Source: Streptomyces showdoensis
GTDB taxonomy: Bacteria; Actinomycetota; Actinomycetes; Streptomycetales; Streptomycetaceae
DNA length: 64,000 bases
NCBI RefSeq assembly: GCF_039535475.1
Contig: NZ_BAAAXG010000013.1
Span: 138,936 to 202,935, forward strand
Reading direction: 5' to 3'
A program made the position numbers and the translations under genes. Below, in pieces: positions 43,835-52,667 of this stretch. The first letter of the stretch is position 1. Each line of letters begins with the position of its first letter. The notes below the pieces were generated by a model. It ran no database searches, was not told where the DNA came from, and was given only the letters and a program-made list of their open reading frames with translations.

Positions 43835-44323
43835 GTGGATAAGATCGCGCTCACGGCCGGAGCCCTCTACGTCATCGTCCTGCTGCGCGCCGGAGGGACC
43901 TTCGCCGTCGGCTGGCTGGCCGGGGCCGGCGCCCGCCGCAGCAGGTTCGCCGGGCGCATCTCCTCGGCGAGGTTCCAGCGCGCCGAGCGGGCGATCCAGC
44001 GCTGGGGCGCCCCGGTGGTGGCCGTCTCCTTCCTGACCGTCGGCTTCCAGACCGCCGCCAACTTCCTCGCGGGCAGCATGCGCATGCCGCTGCCGCGCTA
44101 CCTCCCCGCCCTGTTCCTGGGCGGAGCGGCCTGGGCGCTGATCTACGCGACCGCGGGACTCGGCGTCCTCGAGGTACTGGGCCGCCTCTTCGCCGAGCAC
44201 ACGGCCCTCGGGGTGTCCGCCGTGGCCGCCCTGCTCCTCGCGGCGGGCGGGCTGGTGGCCTACCGCAGGAGGAGGACGGCCCCCGCCGCCGCCTCCTCCG
44301 GCACCGCGACCGACGCGTCGTGA
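43835..44323 (+). CDS. DedA/VTT-like membrane protein
   Basis: A 162-residue protein with four hydrophobic segments and the DedA-type re-entrant loop signature (GTFAVGWLAGAGARRSRFAGR ... FQRAERAIQRWGAPVVAVSFLTVGFQTAANFLAGSMRMPLPRYLPALFLGGAAWAL). Family members act as lipid scramblases or transporters. It is shorter than E. coli DedA (about 220). GTG start with CGAGG upstream. Confidence 0.75.
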   Translation: MDKIALTAGALYVIVLLRAGGTFAVGWLAGAGARRSRFAGRISSARFQRAERAIQRWGAPVVAVSFLTVGFQTAANFLAGSMRMPLPRYLPALFLGGAAWALIYATAGLGVLEVLGRLFAEHTALGVSAVAALLLAAGGLVAYRRRRTAPAAASSGTATDAS

Positions 44324-44512
44324 GCCCCTCCCGGGAGCCCCGCCACGTGGGGACCCGGGACGGGATGTCCTCGGCGGAGTCCGACCGGGCCGAGGCCTTC
44401 GAGGCCCGTTGGCGCGGGGGCGCCGGGCGGGCCCCTGGGCGGGCCGGGGATTGACCGAAGATTGACCGATCCGCGGCCCGGCGATGGCGAGCCCGTCCCT
44501 AGTCTCGGCCGC

Positions 44513-45223
44513 ATGCCCCCACGCCCCCCGCACCCCCGACGCCGCGCCCCGCACGCCCCGGGGACTCCGGCGCTCCCGGTCCTCCCCTACCGCAAGCCCA
44601 CCCTCGGCCGCGACTACTGGATCCTGGACGACGTCCTGCCCGATCCGGACGCCGTGCGGGCACGCAGTCTGGCCAGGACCGACTGGACCGAGGGCTATCC
44701 GCACCGGCCCGAGAGCTGGCCGGGACTGCGGACCATGCCGGCCCTCGAAGCGGGCGAACTCGCCCATGTCGAGCGGCTGGTCGTGAAGGCGACCGGCGCC
44801 GAGCGGATCTGGGCGCTCGACGGTGCCGCCGGCGGAACGTTCAACCACAACTGCGTCCAGGTCGTCGGCGAGGGCGAGTGCGAGCCGCGCCCGCACACCG
44901 ACTCCCGCAGCATGTGCCGTTACGCCGCCGTCCTCTACCTCAACCCGGACGCGCCCCGGTCCTGCGGAACCAGCTTCTACCGCCAGAACCTGCCCGGCGG
45001 CGTCCTCGGCGGCAACACGGTGGCCGCGCCCCACGACAACCTGGCCCAGGCCCTCGGCGCCCGGTTCGTACCGCCGGACTCCTTCACCGAGGACATCGCC
45101 GTCCCGCACCGCTACAACCGGCTGCTGCTCTACACCGCGCACACGATCCACAGCGCCACCGGCTACTGGGGCAGCACGCTGGAGGACAAGCGCATGACGG
45201 CGGTCTTCTTCTGGATGGCGTGA
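44513..45223 (+). CDS. Putative 2-oxoglutarate/Fe(II)-type oxygenase fold protein (DUF6445-like)
   Basis: A 236-residue protein with DYWILDDVLPDPDAVRARSL, an HTD motif (PRPHTDSRSMCRYAAVLYLN), GTSFYRQ, a second His in YTAHTIHSATGYWG, and a terminal KRMTAVFFW strand. The HxD...H spacing is that of 2OG-Fe(II) oxygenases. Substrate unknown. The ATG at 44513 is chosen because upstream in-frame residues are not family-like. Two TTGACCG repeats 11 bp apart precede the gene and may mark a promoter. Confidence 0.68.
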   Translation: MPPRPPHPRRRAPHAPGTPALPVLPYRKPTLGRDYWILDDVLPDPDAVRARSLARTDWTEGYPHRPESWPGLRTMPALEAGELAHVERLVVKATGAERIWALDGAAGGTFNHNCVQVVGEGECEPRPHTDSRSMCRYAAVLYLNPDAPRSCGTSFYRQNLPGGVLGGNTVAAPHDNLAQALGARFVPPDSFTEDIAVPHRYNRLLLYTAHTIHSATGYWGSTLEDKRMTAVFFWMA

Positions 45224-45366
45224 ACCGCGCGGCGTGCACGGGAAGACCCGACACGCGGACCGGGGGCCGGCCCCACCGGCCACCGGCCCGCTGCCCGGAT
45301 GGGCCGGAAGATCGCGTACCGGCAGGCTGAACGCGTACGACGCACTCCCGAGCGAAGGATCCCTCC

Positions 45367-46227
45367 TTGTTCAGCCTGAAGCCCCCGCACCGCCGCACCG
45401 CACGCATCGCCGCCGCCGGTGTCCTCGCCGCCGCCACCTGCGCCACCCTGATGGCCGGAAGCGCCTCGGCGATCGTCAACGGAAAGGACTCCACGCAGAG
45501 TTACCCGTTCATGGTGTCGATCCCCGAGTCGGCCCCCGAGCACGGCCTCCACGACGGCAACTGCGGCGGTTCGCTGATCGACCGGCAGTGGGTGCTGACG
45601 GCGGCCCACTGCCTGAAGGGCGACGGCCTCGAACTGGAGGGCATCGTCCGGATCGGCGGCGACCACCGCACGTCCGGCGGCACCGTCCGGAAGATCGACC
45701 GCACCTTCAACCACCCCGGTTACGTCAACGGCGACGGCAGGGCCGCCAACAAGGACGACATCGCCCTGATCCGGCTCGACCGCCCGGTCACCGAGCAGCC
45801 CGTCCGGATCGCGCACCGGCCGGGCGGGCCGGGCACCCCGACCCGGATCATGGGCTTCGGCACCACCGTCGACACCGAGTTCGCGTTCCCGGACCGGCTC
45901 CAGGAGCTGGACACCCGCAGGGGCGCCGCCTCCGAGTGCGCTCCGGGCTACGCGGACCGGACCCGGCTGTGCACGATCAGCCGCGTGCCGAAGGCGATGG
46001 CCTGCTTCGGCGACTCCGGCGGCCCGCAGGTCCAGAGGGGCCGGGACGGGCGCTGGGAGCTCATCGGCGTGACCTCGGGCCCCGGCGCCTCCGGGGTGCC
46101 GTGCTCGGAGGGGCCGGGCCTCTACACGAGCGCGCCCGCCTACGCGCACTGGATCCAGAAGGTCCAGAAGACCGTCAGGAACGAGCGGGCTCCTCACGCA
46201 GCCCCCACGGAGTCCCGTACGCGGTGA
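45367..46227 (+). CDS. Secreted chymotrypsin-fold serine protease (S1)
   Basis: A 286-residue precursor from a TTG start (AAGGA eight bases upstream). The signal peptide ends MAGSASA at residue 35 and is followed at once by IVNGKD, the mature N terminus that inserts into the active site, so no propeptide seems present. Catalytic residues are His81 (TAAHC), Asp131 (DIALI) and Ser217 (GDSGGP). The S1-pocket base (chymotrypsin position 189) reads Met211, so trypsin-like specificity is not expected. The 3' end overlaps the converging dehydrogenase gene by 53 bp. Confidence 0.9.
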   Translation: MFSLKPPHRRTARIAAAGVLAAATCATLMAGSASAIVNGKDSTQSYPFMVSIPESAPEHGLHDGNCGGSLIDRQWVLTAAHCLKGDGLELEGIVRIGGDHRTSGGTVRKIDRTFNHPGYVNGDGRAANKDDIALIRLDRPVTEQPVRIAHRPGGPGTPTRIMGFGTTVDTEFAFPDRLQELDTRRGAASECAPGYADRTRLCTISRVPKAMACFGDSGGPQVQRGRDGRWELIGVTSGPGASGVPCSEGPGLYTSAPAYAHWIQKVQKTVRNERAPHAAPTESRTR

Positions 46228-47407
46228 GCAGGTCGAGGAAGGGCCGCGGCGGCAGTGCCTCGGGGCCCAGCACGCCGCTGCCCTTCCACGCACCGCTCGC
46301 GAGGAGTTCGAGCGCGATCACCGGGTTGACGGCCGTCTGCCAGACGACGGCCTGGGAACCGTACTCGCGCATCGACCACTCGTTGTCGACCACGTGATAC
46401 AGGTACACCTCCCGCGCGGCGCCGTCCCTGGTGCCCTTGACCCAGGTGCCCGCGCAGGTCTTGCCCTTCATGCGGTCGCCCAGCGTGGCCGGGTCGGGCA
46501 GGCACGCGGCGACGACGTCGCGCGGGGAGACCTCGACCGGCCCGTCCGCGCCGGGGACGGTGACCTTGGCCGTGGCGTCGAGGCCCAGCTCGTGCAGGGT
46601 CTTCAGCTTGGTGATGAAGTCGTCGCCGAGGCCGTACTTGAAGGTGACGCGCCGGGCGTCGACCCAGCGCGGGATCAGCAGCACCTCCTCGTGCTCGACG
46701 TTGACGCACTCGACCGGCCCGATGCCCTCGGGGAAGTCGAAGACCTCGGGCTCGCTGAACGGCGCCGTGGTGAACCAGCCGCGGCCCTTCTCGTACACGA
46801 CGGGCGGGTTGAGGCACTCCTCGATGGTGGTCCAGATGCTGAAGGAGGGCGCGAAGTCGTGGCCCTCGACGGTGAGGTTCGCGCCGTCGCGGACGCCGAT
46901 CTCGTCGATCCCGTCGAAGAGCTCGTCGGCGGCGTACCGGGCGAAGACGTCCGAGAGGCCCGGCTCGACGCCCATGCCGACGAGCGCGAGGCGGCCGGCC
47001 CGCTCCCACTCCCCGGCCCGGGCGAACTGCTCGTCCCCGAGCTTCACGCCGCACTCCTCGTGCGGCGCGGAGGGGTGCGGCACGGACAGGGACATCGCCA
47101 TGTCCACGTAGTGCGCGCCGGCGGCGAGCGCCGCCTCGAAGAGCGGCATCACGAACCGCGGATCGGTGGCGTTGAGCAGCACGTCGCAGCGCTCCTCGAC
47201 GAGGACGCGGCGCACCGCCTCCGCGTCGGAGGCGTCCAGGCGGCGGGCGCTGAACCGGTCCGCCCGCTCCGGGAGCGCGGCGACGGCCGCCTCGGCACGG
47301 GCCGGGTCGTAGTCGGCGACGACCATGTGGGCAAGGAAGTCCCGGCGGGCCGCGATCCGGGTGACGGCGGTTCCGACGCCGCCCGCACCCACGAGAAGTA
47401 CGCGCAT
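46175..47407 (-). CDS. Saccharopine dehydrogenase-family oxidoreductase
   Basis: A 410-residue protein with an N-terminal NAD(P)-binding Rossmann motif ([19 protein letters not shown]), [16 protein letters not shown] and a C-terminal alpha/beta domain (Sacchrp_dh_C). Relatives include saccharopine and carboxynorspermidine dehydrogenases; lysine or polyamine metabolism is possible. GAGG precedes the ATG. It is divergent from a TetR gene, which may control it. Confidence 0.85.
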   Translation of the reverse strand: MRVLLVGAGGVGTAVTRIAARRDFLAHMVVADYDPARAEAAVAALPERADRFSARRLDASDAEAVRRVLVEERCDVLLNATDPRFVMPLFEAALAAGAHYVDMAMSLSVPHPSAPHEECGVKLGDEQFARAGEWERAGRLALVGMGVEPGLSDVFARYAADELFDGIDEIGVRDGANLTVEGHDFAPSFSIWTTIEECLNPPVVYEKGRGWFTTAPFSEPEVFDFPEGIGPVECVNVEHEEVLLIPRWVDARRVTFKYGLGDDFITKLKTLHELGLDATAKVTVPGADGPVEVSPRDVVAACLPDPATLGDRMKGKTCAGTWVKGTRDGAAREVYLYHVVDNEWSMREYGSQAVVWQTAVNPVIALELLASGAWKGSGVLGPEALPPRPFLDLLTAYGTPWGLREEPARS

Positions 47408-47544
47408 GTCACACACCTCAAGTCAACGGTAGACGCTCCCGGCGGACCTCGCCGGGGCTCTCCCCGGATGGAACACGAGCCCCGCTGTTAAGGTCTACGG
47501 CGTTGGCATAAGCGCGCGGGTACGGGACACGAAGGGCGGCCGCG

Positions 47545-48264
47545 ATGCCGAAGAAGGTGGTCCCGGAGGCGGAACGCCGCCGCCGGCGCCCGACGCGCCG
47601 GGGCACGGTCCTCTCCGAGGAGCTGATCGTGGCGACCGCGCTCCGGATGCTCCGCGAGCACGGCGCCTCCGGCCTGACCGCGCGCCGTCTGGGCAGCGCC
47701 CTCGGGGCGGACCCGAGCACCCTCTACCGCTACTTCGCCGGCCTGGACGACCTGACCCGTGCGATCGGCGAGGTCCTGATGGGGCGCGCCCTGGACAGCT
47801 GGACGCCCACGGGTGCCTGGCGCGCCGACCTGCGCGCCCTCGGCCTGGCCGTCCACGCCTCCTACCTGGCCCACCCCCAGGCCGCCGTGCTGACCGCCAG
47901 CCGGGTCACCGGGCGCCCGCGCGAGATCGCCGTGGACGAGACGGTCCTCGGCATCCTGCGCGGCGCGGGCTTCTCCGACGCCGACGCGGTGGGCGTCTAC
48001 CACGCCTTCATCGACCTGGCCCTGGCGTTCGCCGCCCTGGACGCGGGCGCGCTGACCATCAAGGACGAGGCCCGGGCGGCGGACGAGGACATGTGGTCCA
48101 CCACCTACGCCCGCCTCCCCGCCACCACCCACCCCCACATCGCCGCCACCGCCCACCTCCTGGCCGACCGGATGAACGACAGCGCCTACCCGGTCCTCCT
48201 GGACACCTTGCTGGAGCGCGCGGAGGCCCGGCTGGCGGAGGGGACGGCGGACGACGGGGCCTAG
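47545..48264 (+). CDS. TetR-family regulator
   Basis: A 239-residue regulator: the helix-turn-helix lies at about 28-75 (IVATALRMLREHGASGLTARRLGSALGADPSTLYRYFAGLDDL) and is followed by a TetR_C_1-like ligand domain. A basic N terminus (PEAERRRRRPTRRG) precedes it. GAAGGGCGG lies upstream of the ATG. Divergent from the saccharopine-dehydrogenase-like gene with a 137-bp shared promoter region. Confidence 0.87.
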   Translation: MPKKVVPEAERRRRRPTRRGTVLSEELIVATALRMLREHGASGLTARRLGSALGADPSTLYRYFAGLDDLTRAIGEVLMGRALDSWTPTGAWRADLRALGLAVHASYLAHPQAAVLTASRVTGRPREIAVDETVLGILRGAGFSDADAVGVYHAFIDLALAFAALDAGALTIKDEARAADEDMWSTTYARLPATTHPHIAATAHLLADRMNDSAYPVLLDTLLERAEARLAEGTADDGA

Positions 48265-48415
48265 GCAGGGCCCGGCGTGATCCGGGCGACAGGGCCCGGC
48301 GGCGCCGGTTCCCGCGGGGTCACTCCGGGATGTTCGTACCGCCGGCCGCCGACGGCACCGAGGGTGCCGCGCGCCGGTGGACATCCGGTCGACGCGCGGG
48401 GAGCGGGGCGGGTGT

Positions 48416-48802
48416 TCAGGGGGTCGGCGCGGTGGCCCGGTCGGAGTCGCTCCGCAGGACGCAGAACTCGTTGCCCTCGGGGTCGGCCAGGACCGCCCAG
48501 CCGGTGCCGTCGGGGTTGCGGTGGTCGCCGACGAGGGTGGCGCCGATGCCGAGCAGCCACTCCACCTCCGGGTCGCGGGAGGTCTCCGGGCGCAGGCAGA
48601 GGTGCACCCGGTTCTTGACCGTCTTGGCCTCGGGCACCTGGTTGAAGTACAGGACCGGCCCCTTCTCCGGCGTCACCTGGGTCTCCCGGTCGCCGGGGCG
48701 GGCGTCCGGATCCAGGGGCCCACCGGTCACCCTGCTCCAGAAGCGGGCCAGTTCGTAGGCGTCCGTACAGTCGATCGCGACGTTCTGCAGTGCCAAAACC
48801 AT
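48416..48802 (-). CDS. VOC-superfamily (glyoxalase-like) protein
   Basis: A 128-residue protein with VALQNVAIDCTDAYELARFWSRVTGG, VLYFNQVPEAKTVKNRVHLCLRP and WAVLADPEGNEFCVL, the two beta-alpha-beta-beta-beta halves of a glyoxalase/bleomycin-resistance fold. The metal ligands His and Glu are only partly kept. Function is not predictable. ATG at 48802. Confidence 0.8.
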   Translation of the reverse strand: MVLALQNVAIDCTDAYELARFWSRVTGGPLDPDARPGDRETQVTPEKGPVLYFNQVPEAKTVKNRVHLCLRPETSRDPEVEWLLGIGATLVGDHRNPDGTGWAVLADPEGNEFCVLRSDSDRATAPTP

Positions 48803-48962
48803 GCGGGCCAGCCTTTCCCAGATCCGCTCCGGGCGCCAGCGGCGGGTGTGTACGGAGCCACCCCTGCCCGCATCCGTTCCGGCCAACATCCTTTCCCCAT
48901 ATAGGATTTGACGTCCACCGCTGCTAGCTTCCCGCGAAGGATTCCAGGACCTGGGGGGACTC

Positions 48963-49016
48963 ATGGGGCTGCGAACGGGCACGGGCGGATACGCGGGAGC
49001 CGGGGCGGCACGATGA
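48963..49016 (+). CDS. 17-codon leader peptide overlapping the toxin start
   Basis: ATG at 48963, eight bases after GGGGGGA, opens MGLRTGTGGYAGAGAAR and stops with TGA at 49014-49016. The stop overlaps the toxin ATG (49013) as ATGA. The toxin gene itself has only a weak ribosome site, so translation of the toxin is probably coupled to this leader. Confidence 0.5.
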   Translation: MGLRTGTGGYAGAGAAR

Positions 49017-50905
49017 GCACCCCCGGGCTGCCCCAGCCGACGACGACCCCCGTGCCCGGCCAGGGCGGCCAGGGCGCACCCGCGCCGCAGGCCACGCCGT
49101 CGCCCCAGGCCAACGCGTCGCCGGCCGCGCCCGGGCAGCAGGCTCCGGCGCACCCGCCCGCGCAGCTGCCGCCGCCGCAGCCGCCCCCGGTCACCAGTCC
49201 CTGGACGGCCGCCGGGGTCATCGACGTGCAGCCGCTCCAGCTCTACCAGGTCTCCGCCGCCCTCGCCTTCGAGCAGGACTCGTTCCACAAGGCGCTGGTC
49301 CAGCTCCTGACCGCCCACACCGGATACACCCGCGTGGGCGGCTCAGGCTCCGCCGCGTCGGAGTTCGCCACCGAGTACGCCAAGGTGGTCGCCCTCCTGA
49401 TGGACACCCACGCCAAGGCCGTGCTCGCCATCGGCGGAGCCGCCATCGGCTTCACCACGACCGCCAACAACTTCGGCCAGGCGGACGCCGCGACCCACCC
49501 GGGCAGCCCGCCCTTCACACCCCACCCGCCGCCGACGGTGCTCTTCCTCAAGCCGATGTACTCTCCCCCACCGCCCTTCGGCGTCATGGACGGCAACGCG
49601 GTCGACGACTTCCTCGACGTCTTCGACGGCGGCATCGCCGGCGACCTCATGCGGAAGGTCGTCGAGGAGGCCCTGCGCACCGGGCGCGCCCTGGAGATCC
49701 TTCCGCTGCCGAACTACCTCCGCGTCAACGAGGTCTCCCAGCTCTGGCTCGGCTACCAGATGAGCATCGGCACCGTCCAGGGGCAGCTCGGCAGCACCGT
49801 CGACGGCATCACCGACCACAACAACGCCGACTGGCACGCCGCCATGCGCCAGTTCGTCTCCTCCCTGTGGGGCACCACGCACTGGGGACAGCGCACGGCC
49901 GGCTACGAGTGGGGGCACAAGCCGCCGACCGGCCCCGGCACCAGCCTCCCCGTCTTCGGCGTCCTGTCGACCACCGCCGAGCAACTGGCCGAGGTGACCC
50001 GGCTCTACGCGGAGGCCGCCCAGCGGGTCCGGGCCGACCTGCGCGGCATTCTCCACCGCGCGTTCAAGCAGGCCTTCGTCGTCCTCGACGTCACCGACCT
50101 CAGAGGCTCCCTCAAGCACTTCTTCGACCGGCTCAAGAAGCTGTCGAAGGGGCTGCTCGCCGCGGTGCTCCTCAACATCGACACGGCCGCGGTCAACCGG
50201 GCGGTCGACGCGTACGAGGCGCAGCTGCGCGCCCAGGTCGGCACGCTGCGGGGTCTGATCGCGCCCCTGGAGGAGGCCGGGCGCGCGGCGCCCACCTTCC
50301 AGTCGGAGGAGGCACGGGCGGAGGCGTACGGCGCGCGTTCGCTGTTCGAGTTCGACCGCAAGATCTACCCGGTCAACCCGGAGGCCTGGAATCCGAACAA
50401 CCACTTCCAGGTCGACCTGGCGGCGATGGAGTGGGAGACCAACGAGTTCCAGCCGCACCCGCCGTGGGCGCCGCGCGAGGGCAAGGAGGCCCACACGGTC
50501 GACAGGCACGTCGGGCTCAGCCCGGAGCAGCTGATCCACCGACTGCGCGACCAGGGCGGCGACGACGCCTCGACCTTCAGCAACCTGCCGTCCGCCCGGG
50601 AGTACGTCAACGCGGCGGTGAACGACCCCGCCAAGAAGTCCGAGCTGGAAGCCTGGATGCGCAAGCAGGAGCAGAAGGTCGCCGACAGGACCTTCGATCC
50701 CAACTCCGTCAAGGCCTGGGACTTCCCGGTCAAGGACGCCTACGGGAATCCCGTCGTCATCGGCACCTCCGTCAGCCAGGCGGACTTCGCGGCTCGGGGC
50801 TACGCCGCGCCGGTGACCGGCGTGCACACCGTTCACGTGGCCCTCGCCTACTCGCCCGAGTCGAAGTCCTTCTACGTGATGACCGCCTATCCGAAGGCCC
50901 CCTAG
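49013..50905 (+). CDS. Polymorphic toxin with C-terminal RNase A-like (CdiA-CT) domain
   Basis: A 630-residue protein. Residues 1-64 are Pro/Gln/Ala-rich; 65-360 form helical WXG100/LXG-like sequence (LYQVSAALAFEQDSFHKALVQLLTAHTGYTRVG); the last 140 residues match the bacterial RNase A-type toxin domain. Key residues are H494-TVDR-H499-VGLS, ASTFSNLPSAREYV, and the terminal MT624-A-Y626-PK; the His, Arg and Thr-x-Tyr of known CdiA RNase A toxins are present. It should cleave RNA of competitors after export, probably by a type VII route. The presumed immunity gene follows after one base. Confidence 0.85.
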   Translation: MSTPGLPQPTTTPVPGQGGQGAPAPQATPSPQANASPAAPGQQAPAHPPAQLPPPQPPPVTSPWTAAGVIDVQPLQLYQVSAALAFEQDSFHKALVQLLTAHTGYTRVGGSGSAASEFATEYAKVVALLMDTHAKAVLAIGGAAIGFTTTANNFGQADAATHPGSPPFTPHPPPTVLFLKPMYSPPPPFGVMDGNAVDDFLDVFDGGIAGDLMRKVVEEALRTGRALEILPLPNYLRVNEVSQLWLGYQMSIGTVQGQLGSTVDGITDHNNADWHAAMRQFVSSLWGTTHWGQRTAGYEWGHKPPTGPGTSLPVFGVLSTTAEQLAEVTRLYAEAAQRVRADLRGILHRAFKQAFVVLDVTDLRGSLKHFFDRLKKLSKGLLAAVLLNIDTAAVNRAVDAYEAQLRAQVGTLRGLIAPLEEAGRAAPTFQSEEARAEAYGARSLFEFDRKIYPVNPEAWNPNNHFQVDLAAMEWETNEFQPHPPWAPREGKEAHTVDRHVGLSPEQLIHRLRDQGGDDASTFSNLPSAREYVNAAVNDPAKKSELEAWMRKQEQKVADRTFDPNSVKAWDFPVKDAYGNPVVIGTSVSQADFAARGYAAPVTGVHTVHVALAYSPESKSFYVMTAYPKAP

Positions 50906-50906
50906 C

Positions 50907-51575
50907 ATGCCTCAGGTGACCGAACCCACCGACGCCCTGTTCACCAGCGGTGTCCTCGCCCGTGTCGTCGACCTCGCCGCGTTCGCGCGGAACCCGGGGG
51001 CCGACCCGCTGGAGGACGAGCTGCAGCGCTTCGCCCGGCTCACCCAGGACTCGCACGCGCTGGCCTGGGTCATGCCGCTCGACGCCGTCGCGGCGCTGCT
51101 GGAAGGCCTGGCAGAGGAGTACGGCACCGAGACCTTCGCGGGCCGGCCGGCCGTGTTCCGCACCCGGCTGGCCAGGGCCGCCGGGGACGAGCCCGTCCCC
51201 GGCTTCCTGCGCTCCCTGGCCTCGCTGATCCGCGCCCCCTGGTTCGGCGCCGCTCCGGGCCTCGACGAACTCCCGCTCTCCCAGTGGGAGGCGCTGGCCC
51301 GGTTCGATCTGGTCAACGGCTTCGCCGCGCAGCTCCCCACCGGGGAGTACGACCGGGATCCGCGGGCGGAGGCGCGGGAGCTGGTCCGCATGGACCACCC
51401 GGACTGCCAGGGCCGCATCGCCGCCCTCGCGGGGGAGCTGCAGCGCGTCCTCTACATGTTCCGCACCCCGGAGGCGCTCGACGCCGCCTTCGCGCCCGTG
51501 ATGCCGTCCGTGACGCACGAGCGGCTGAGCCTCCTGCTCGACGCGGTGCACACCCACTTCGCCCAAGAGCACTGA
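50907..51575 (+). CDS. Probable immunity protein for the RNase A-like toxin
   Basis: A 222-residue soluble, helical, acidic protein that starts one base after the toxin stop. No known motif is visible; RFDLVNGFAAQLPTGEYD and AALAGELQRVLYMFRTPEALDAAF are notable. Position directly after a toxin and acidic charge fit an immunity role, but this is an inference from context. Confidence 0.65.
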   Translation: MPQVTEPTDALFTSGVLARVVDLAAFARNPGADPLEDELQRFARLTQDSHALAWVMPLDAVAALLEGLAEEYGTETFAGRPAVFRTRLARAAGDEPVPGFLRSLASLIRAPWFGAAPGLDELPLSQWEALARFDLVNGFAAQLPTGEYDRDPRAEARELVRMDHPDCQGRIAALAGELQRVLYMFRTPEALDAAFAPVMPSVTHERLSLLLDAVHTHFAQEH

Positions 51576-51597
51576 CCGAGACCGAGGAGTGACCGCC

Positions 51598-52005
51598 GTG
51601 GCCATCGATCCCGACCTGGACGTGACGGAGGGGGACCTCACCCGGCTCGCGGACGACCTGGACGCGATGCGGGAGCACCTCGACGGCCAGGTGCGGCGCA
51701 TGGACGCCCTCGTCGACCGGGCCGAGGCCCGCTGGCGCAGCCCGGCGGCGACGGCGTACCGGACACTGCACCGGGAGGCCGGCGCGGACGCCGTACGGAT
51801 CAGGGAGATCCTGGGGGTCCTGGAGCAGGCGGTGCGGATGAGCCGGGACGGCTTCACCCGCCAGGAACTGGACACCCTGCGGCGGCTGCGGGCGGAGAGC
51901 TCCTCGGTGGACGCGGCGGCGGAGGTGCGCGCCCTGTCCGGCGAGGGCCCCGGCGCCGGGGCGGGCGGGCCGGAGGGCCCGCGCAGCAGGATCAGCGACC
52001 TCTAG
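51598..52005 (+). CDS. WXG100-like protein (ESX type)
   Basis: A 135-residue protein made of two helices around WRSPAATAYR (a WxS variant of the WXG turn, residues about 43-52), with a flexible Gly/Pro-rich tail ending RISDL. Such proteins form helical hairpins and pair with toxins for type VII secretion. GTG at 51598 with GAGGAG eight bases upstream (a GTG at 51589 lies too close). Confidence 0.75.
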   Translation: MAIDPDLDVTEGDLTRLADDLDAMREHLDGQVRRMDALVDRAEARWRSPAATAYRTLHREAGADAVRIREILGVLEQAVRMSRDGFTRQELDTLRRLRAESSSVDAAAEVRALSGEGPGAGAGGPEGPRSRISDL

Positions 52006-52022
52006 GAAGGGCAGGGGGACCC

Positions 52023-52325
52023 ATGACCGACGACGGCTCGATCTCCGTCGACATCGCCGCGCTGCGCGAGATCGCGGGCGATCTGGAGGACATCCTCCGC
52101 AGGCTCGACGAGCGCCTGAGCGCGCTGTACGACCGTACGGTGCCGGTCGTCCTCGCCTGGAAGGGCGAGGCGAGGGAGGCCTTCGTGGACGAACTCGACC
52201 GCTGGGACCGGCAGATGACGGACCTGCGCGCGGCGCAGGCGTGGCTGCACGCCATCGCGTCCACGGGCCACGCCAACTACGCGGCCGCCCAGCGGGCCAC
52301 CCTGCGCGGCTGGGGCGGTGCCTGA
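52023..52325 (+). CDS. WXG100-family protein
   Basis: A 100-residue protein of classic WXG100 size: DIAALREIAGDLEDILRRLDERLSALYDRTVPVVLAWKGEAREAFVDELDRWD, where the WKG is the WXG turn. It probably dimerises with the preceding WXG-like protein as a type VII partner or chaperone. GAAGGGCAGGGG precedes the ATG. Confidence 0.85.
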   Translation: MTDDGSISVDIAALREIAGDLEDILRRLDERLSALYDRTVPVVLAWKGEAREAFVDELDRWDRQMTDLRAAQAWLHAIASTGHANYAAAQRATLRGWGGA

Positions 52326-52326
52326 G

Positions 52327-52659
52327 ATGACCGCGCCCTCCGTGCGCGCCCGGGCCGACCGGGCGGCGACCTATCCGGACCGCGAGACCGAGCAGTGGGC
52401 GACGCGGCAGGTCGTCACCCTCAACGAGCAGGTCATCCACCGGTGGCTGGCCCAGTCCACCCGGCGGCGCCTGGTCGTCGAGGCGACGTGGCCCTCGCGC
52501 CCCGAGCCGGTGGGCACGGTGCTGACCTTCGGCATGATGCTGACGGGTCAGCCGCCGGTCCCCGTGCGGGGGGCCCGTGTCGTGCTGCTGCGGGACCCGC
52601 CCGGGGACGCCGGTCCGTACGGCTTCACCGTCCACGCCAGCTTCCCCGTCCACCTGTAG
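52327..52659 (+). CDS. Orphan RNase A-like toxin fragment, probably inactive
   Basis: A 110-residue protein that aligns with the C-terminal two thirds of the RNase A toxin domain (ATYPDRETEQWATRQVV / VIHRWL / VRGARVVLLRDP / TVHASFPV against ASTF..., LEAWM, VTGVHTVHVAL, VMTAYPK). The His-containing N-terminal helix is missing, and the terminal Thr-x-Tyr is Ala-x-Phe, so the catalytic set is gone. It starts 1 bp after a WXG100 gene, the place where a full toxin would be fused, and precedes a CdiI-type immunity gene. It may be a displaced toxin cassette or a binding-only homologue. Confidence 0.65.
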   Translation: MTAPSVRARADRAATYPDRETEQWATRQVVTLNEQVIHRWLAQSTRRRLVVEATWPSRPEPVGTVLTFGMMLTGQPPVPVRGARVVLLRDPPGDAGPYGFTVHASFPVHL

Positions 52660-52667
52660 AGGCCTAC

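Noticed and set aside
48905..48950. Promoter with TTGACG -35 upstream of the toxin leader
   Set aside because: The only TAGNNT-like box (TAGCTT) lies 11 bp away, too close for a normal sigma-70-type promoter.
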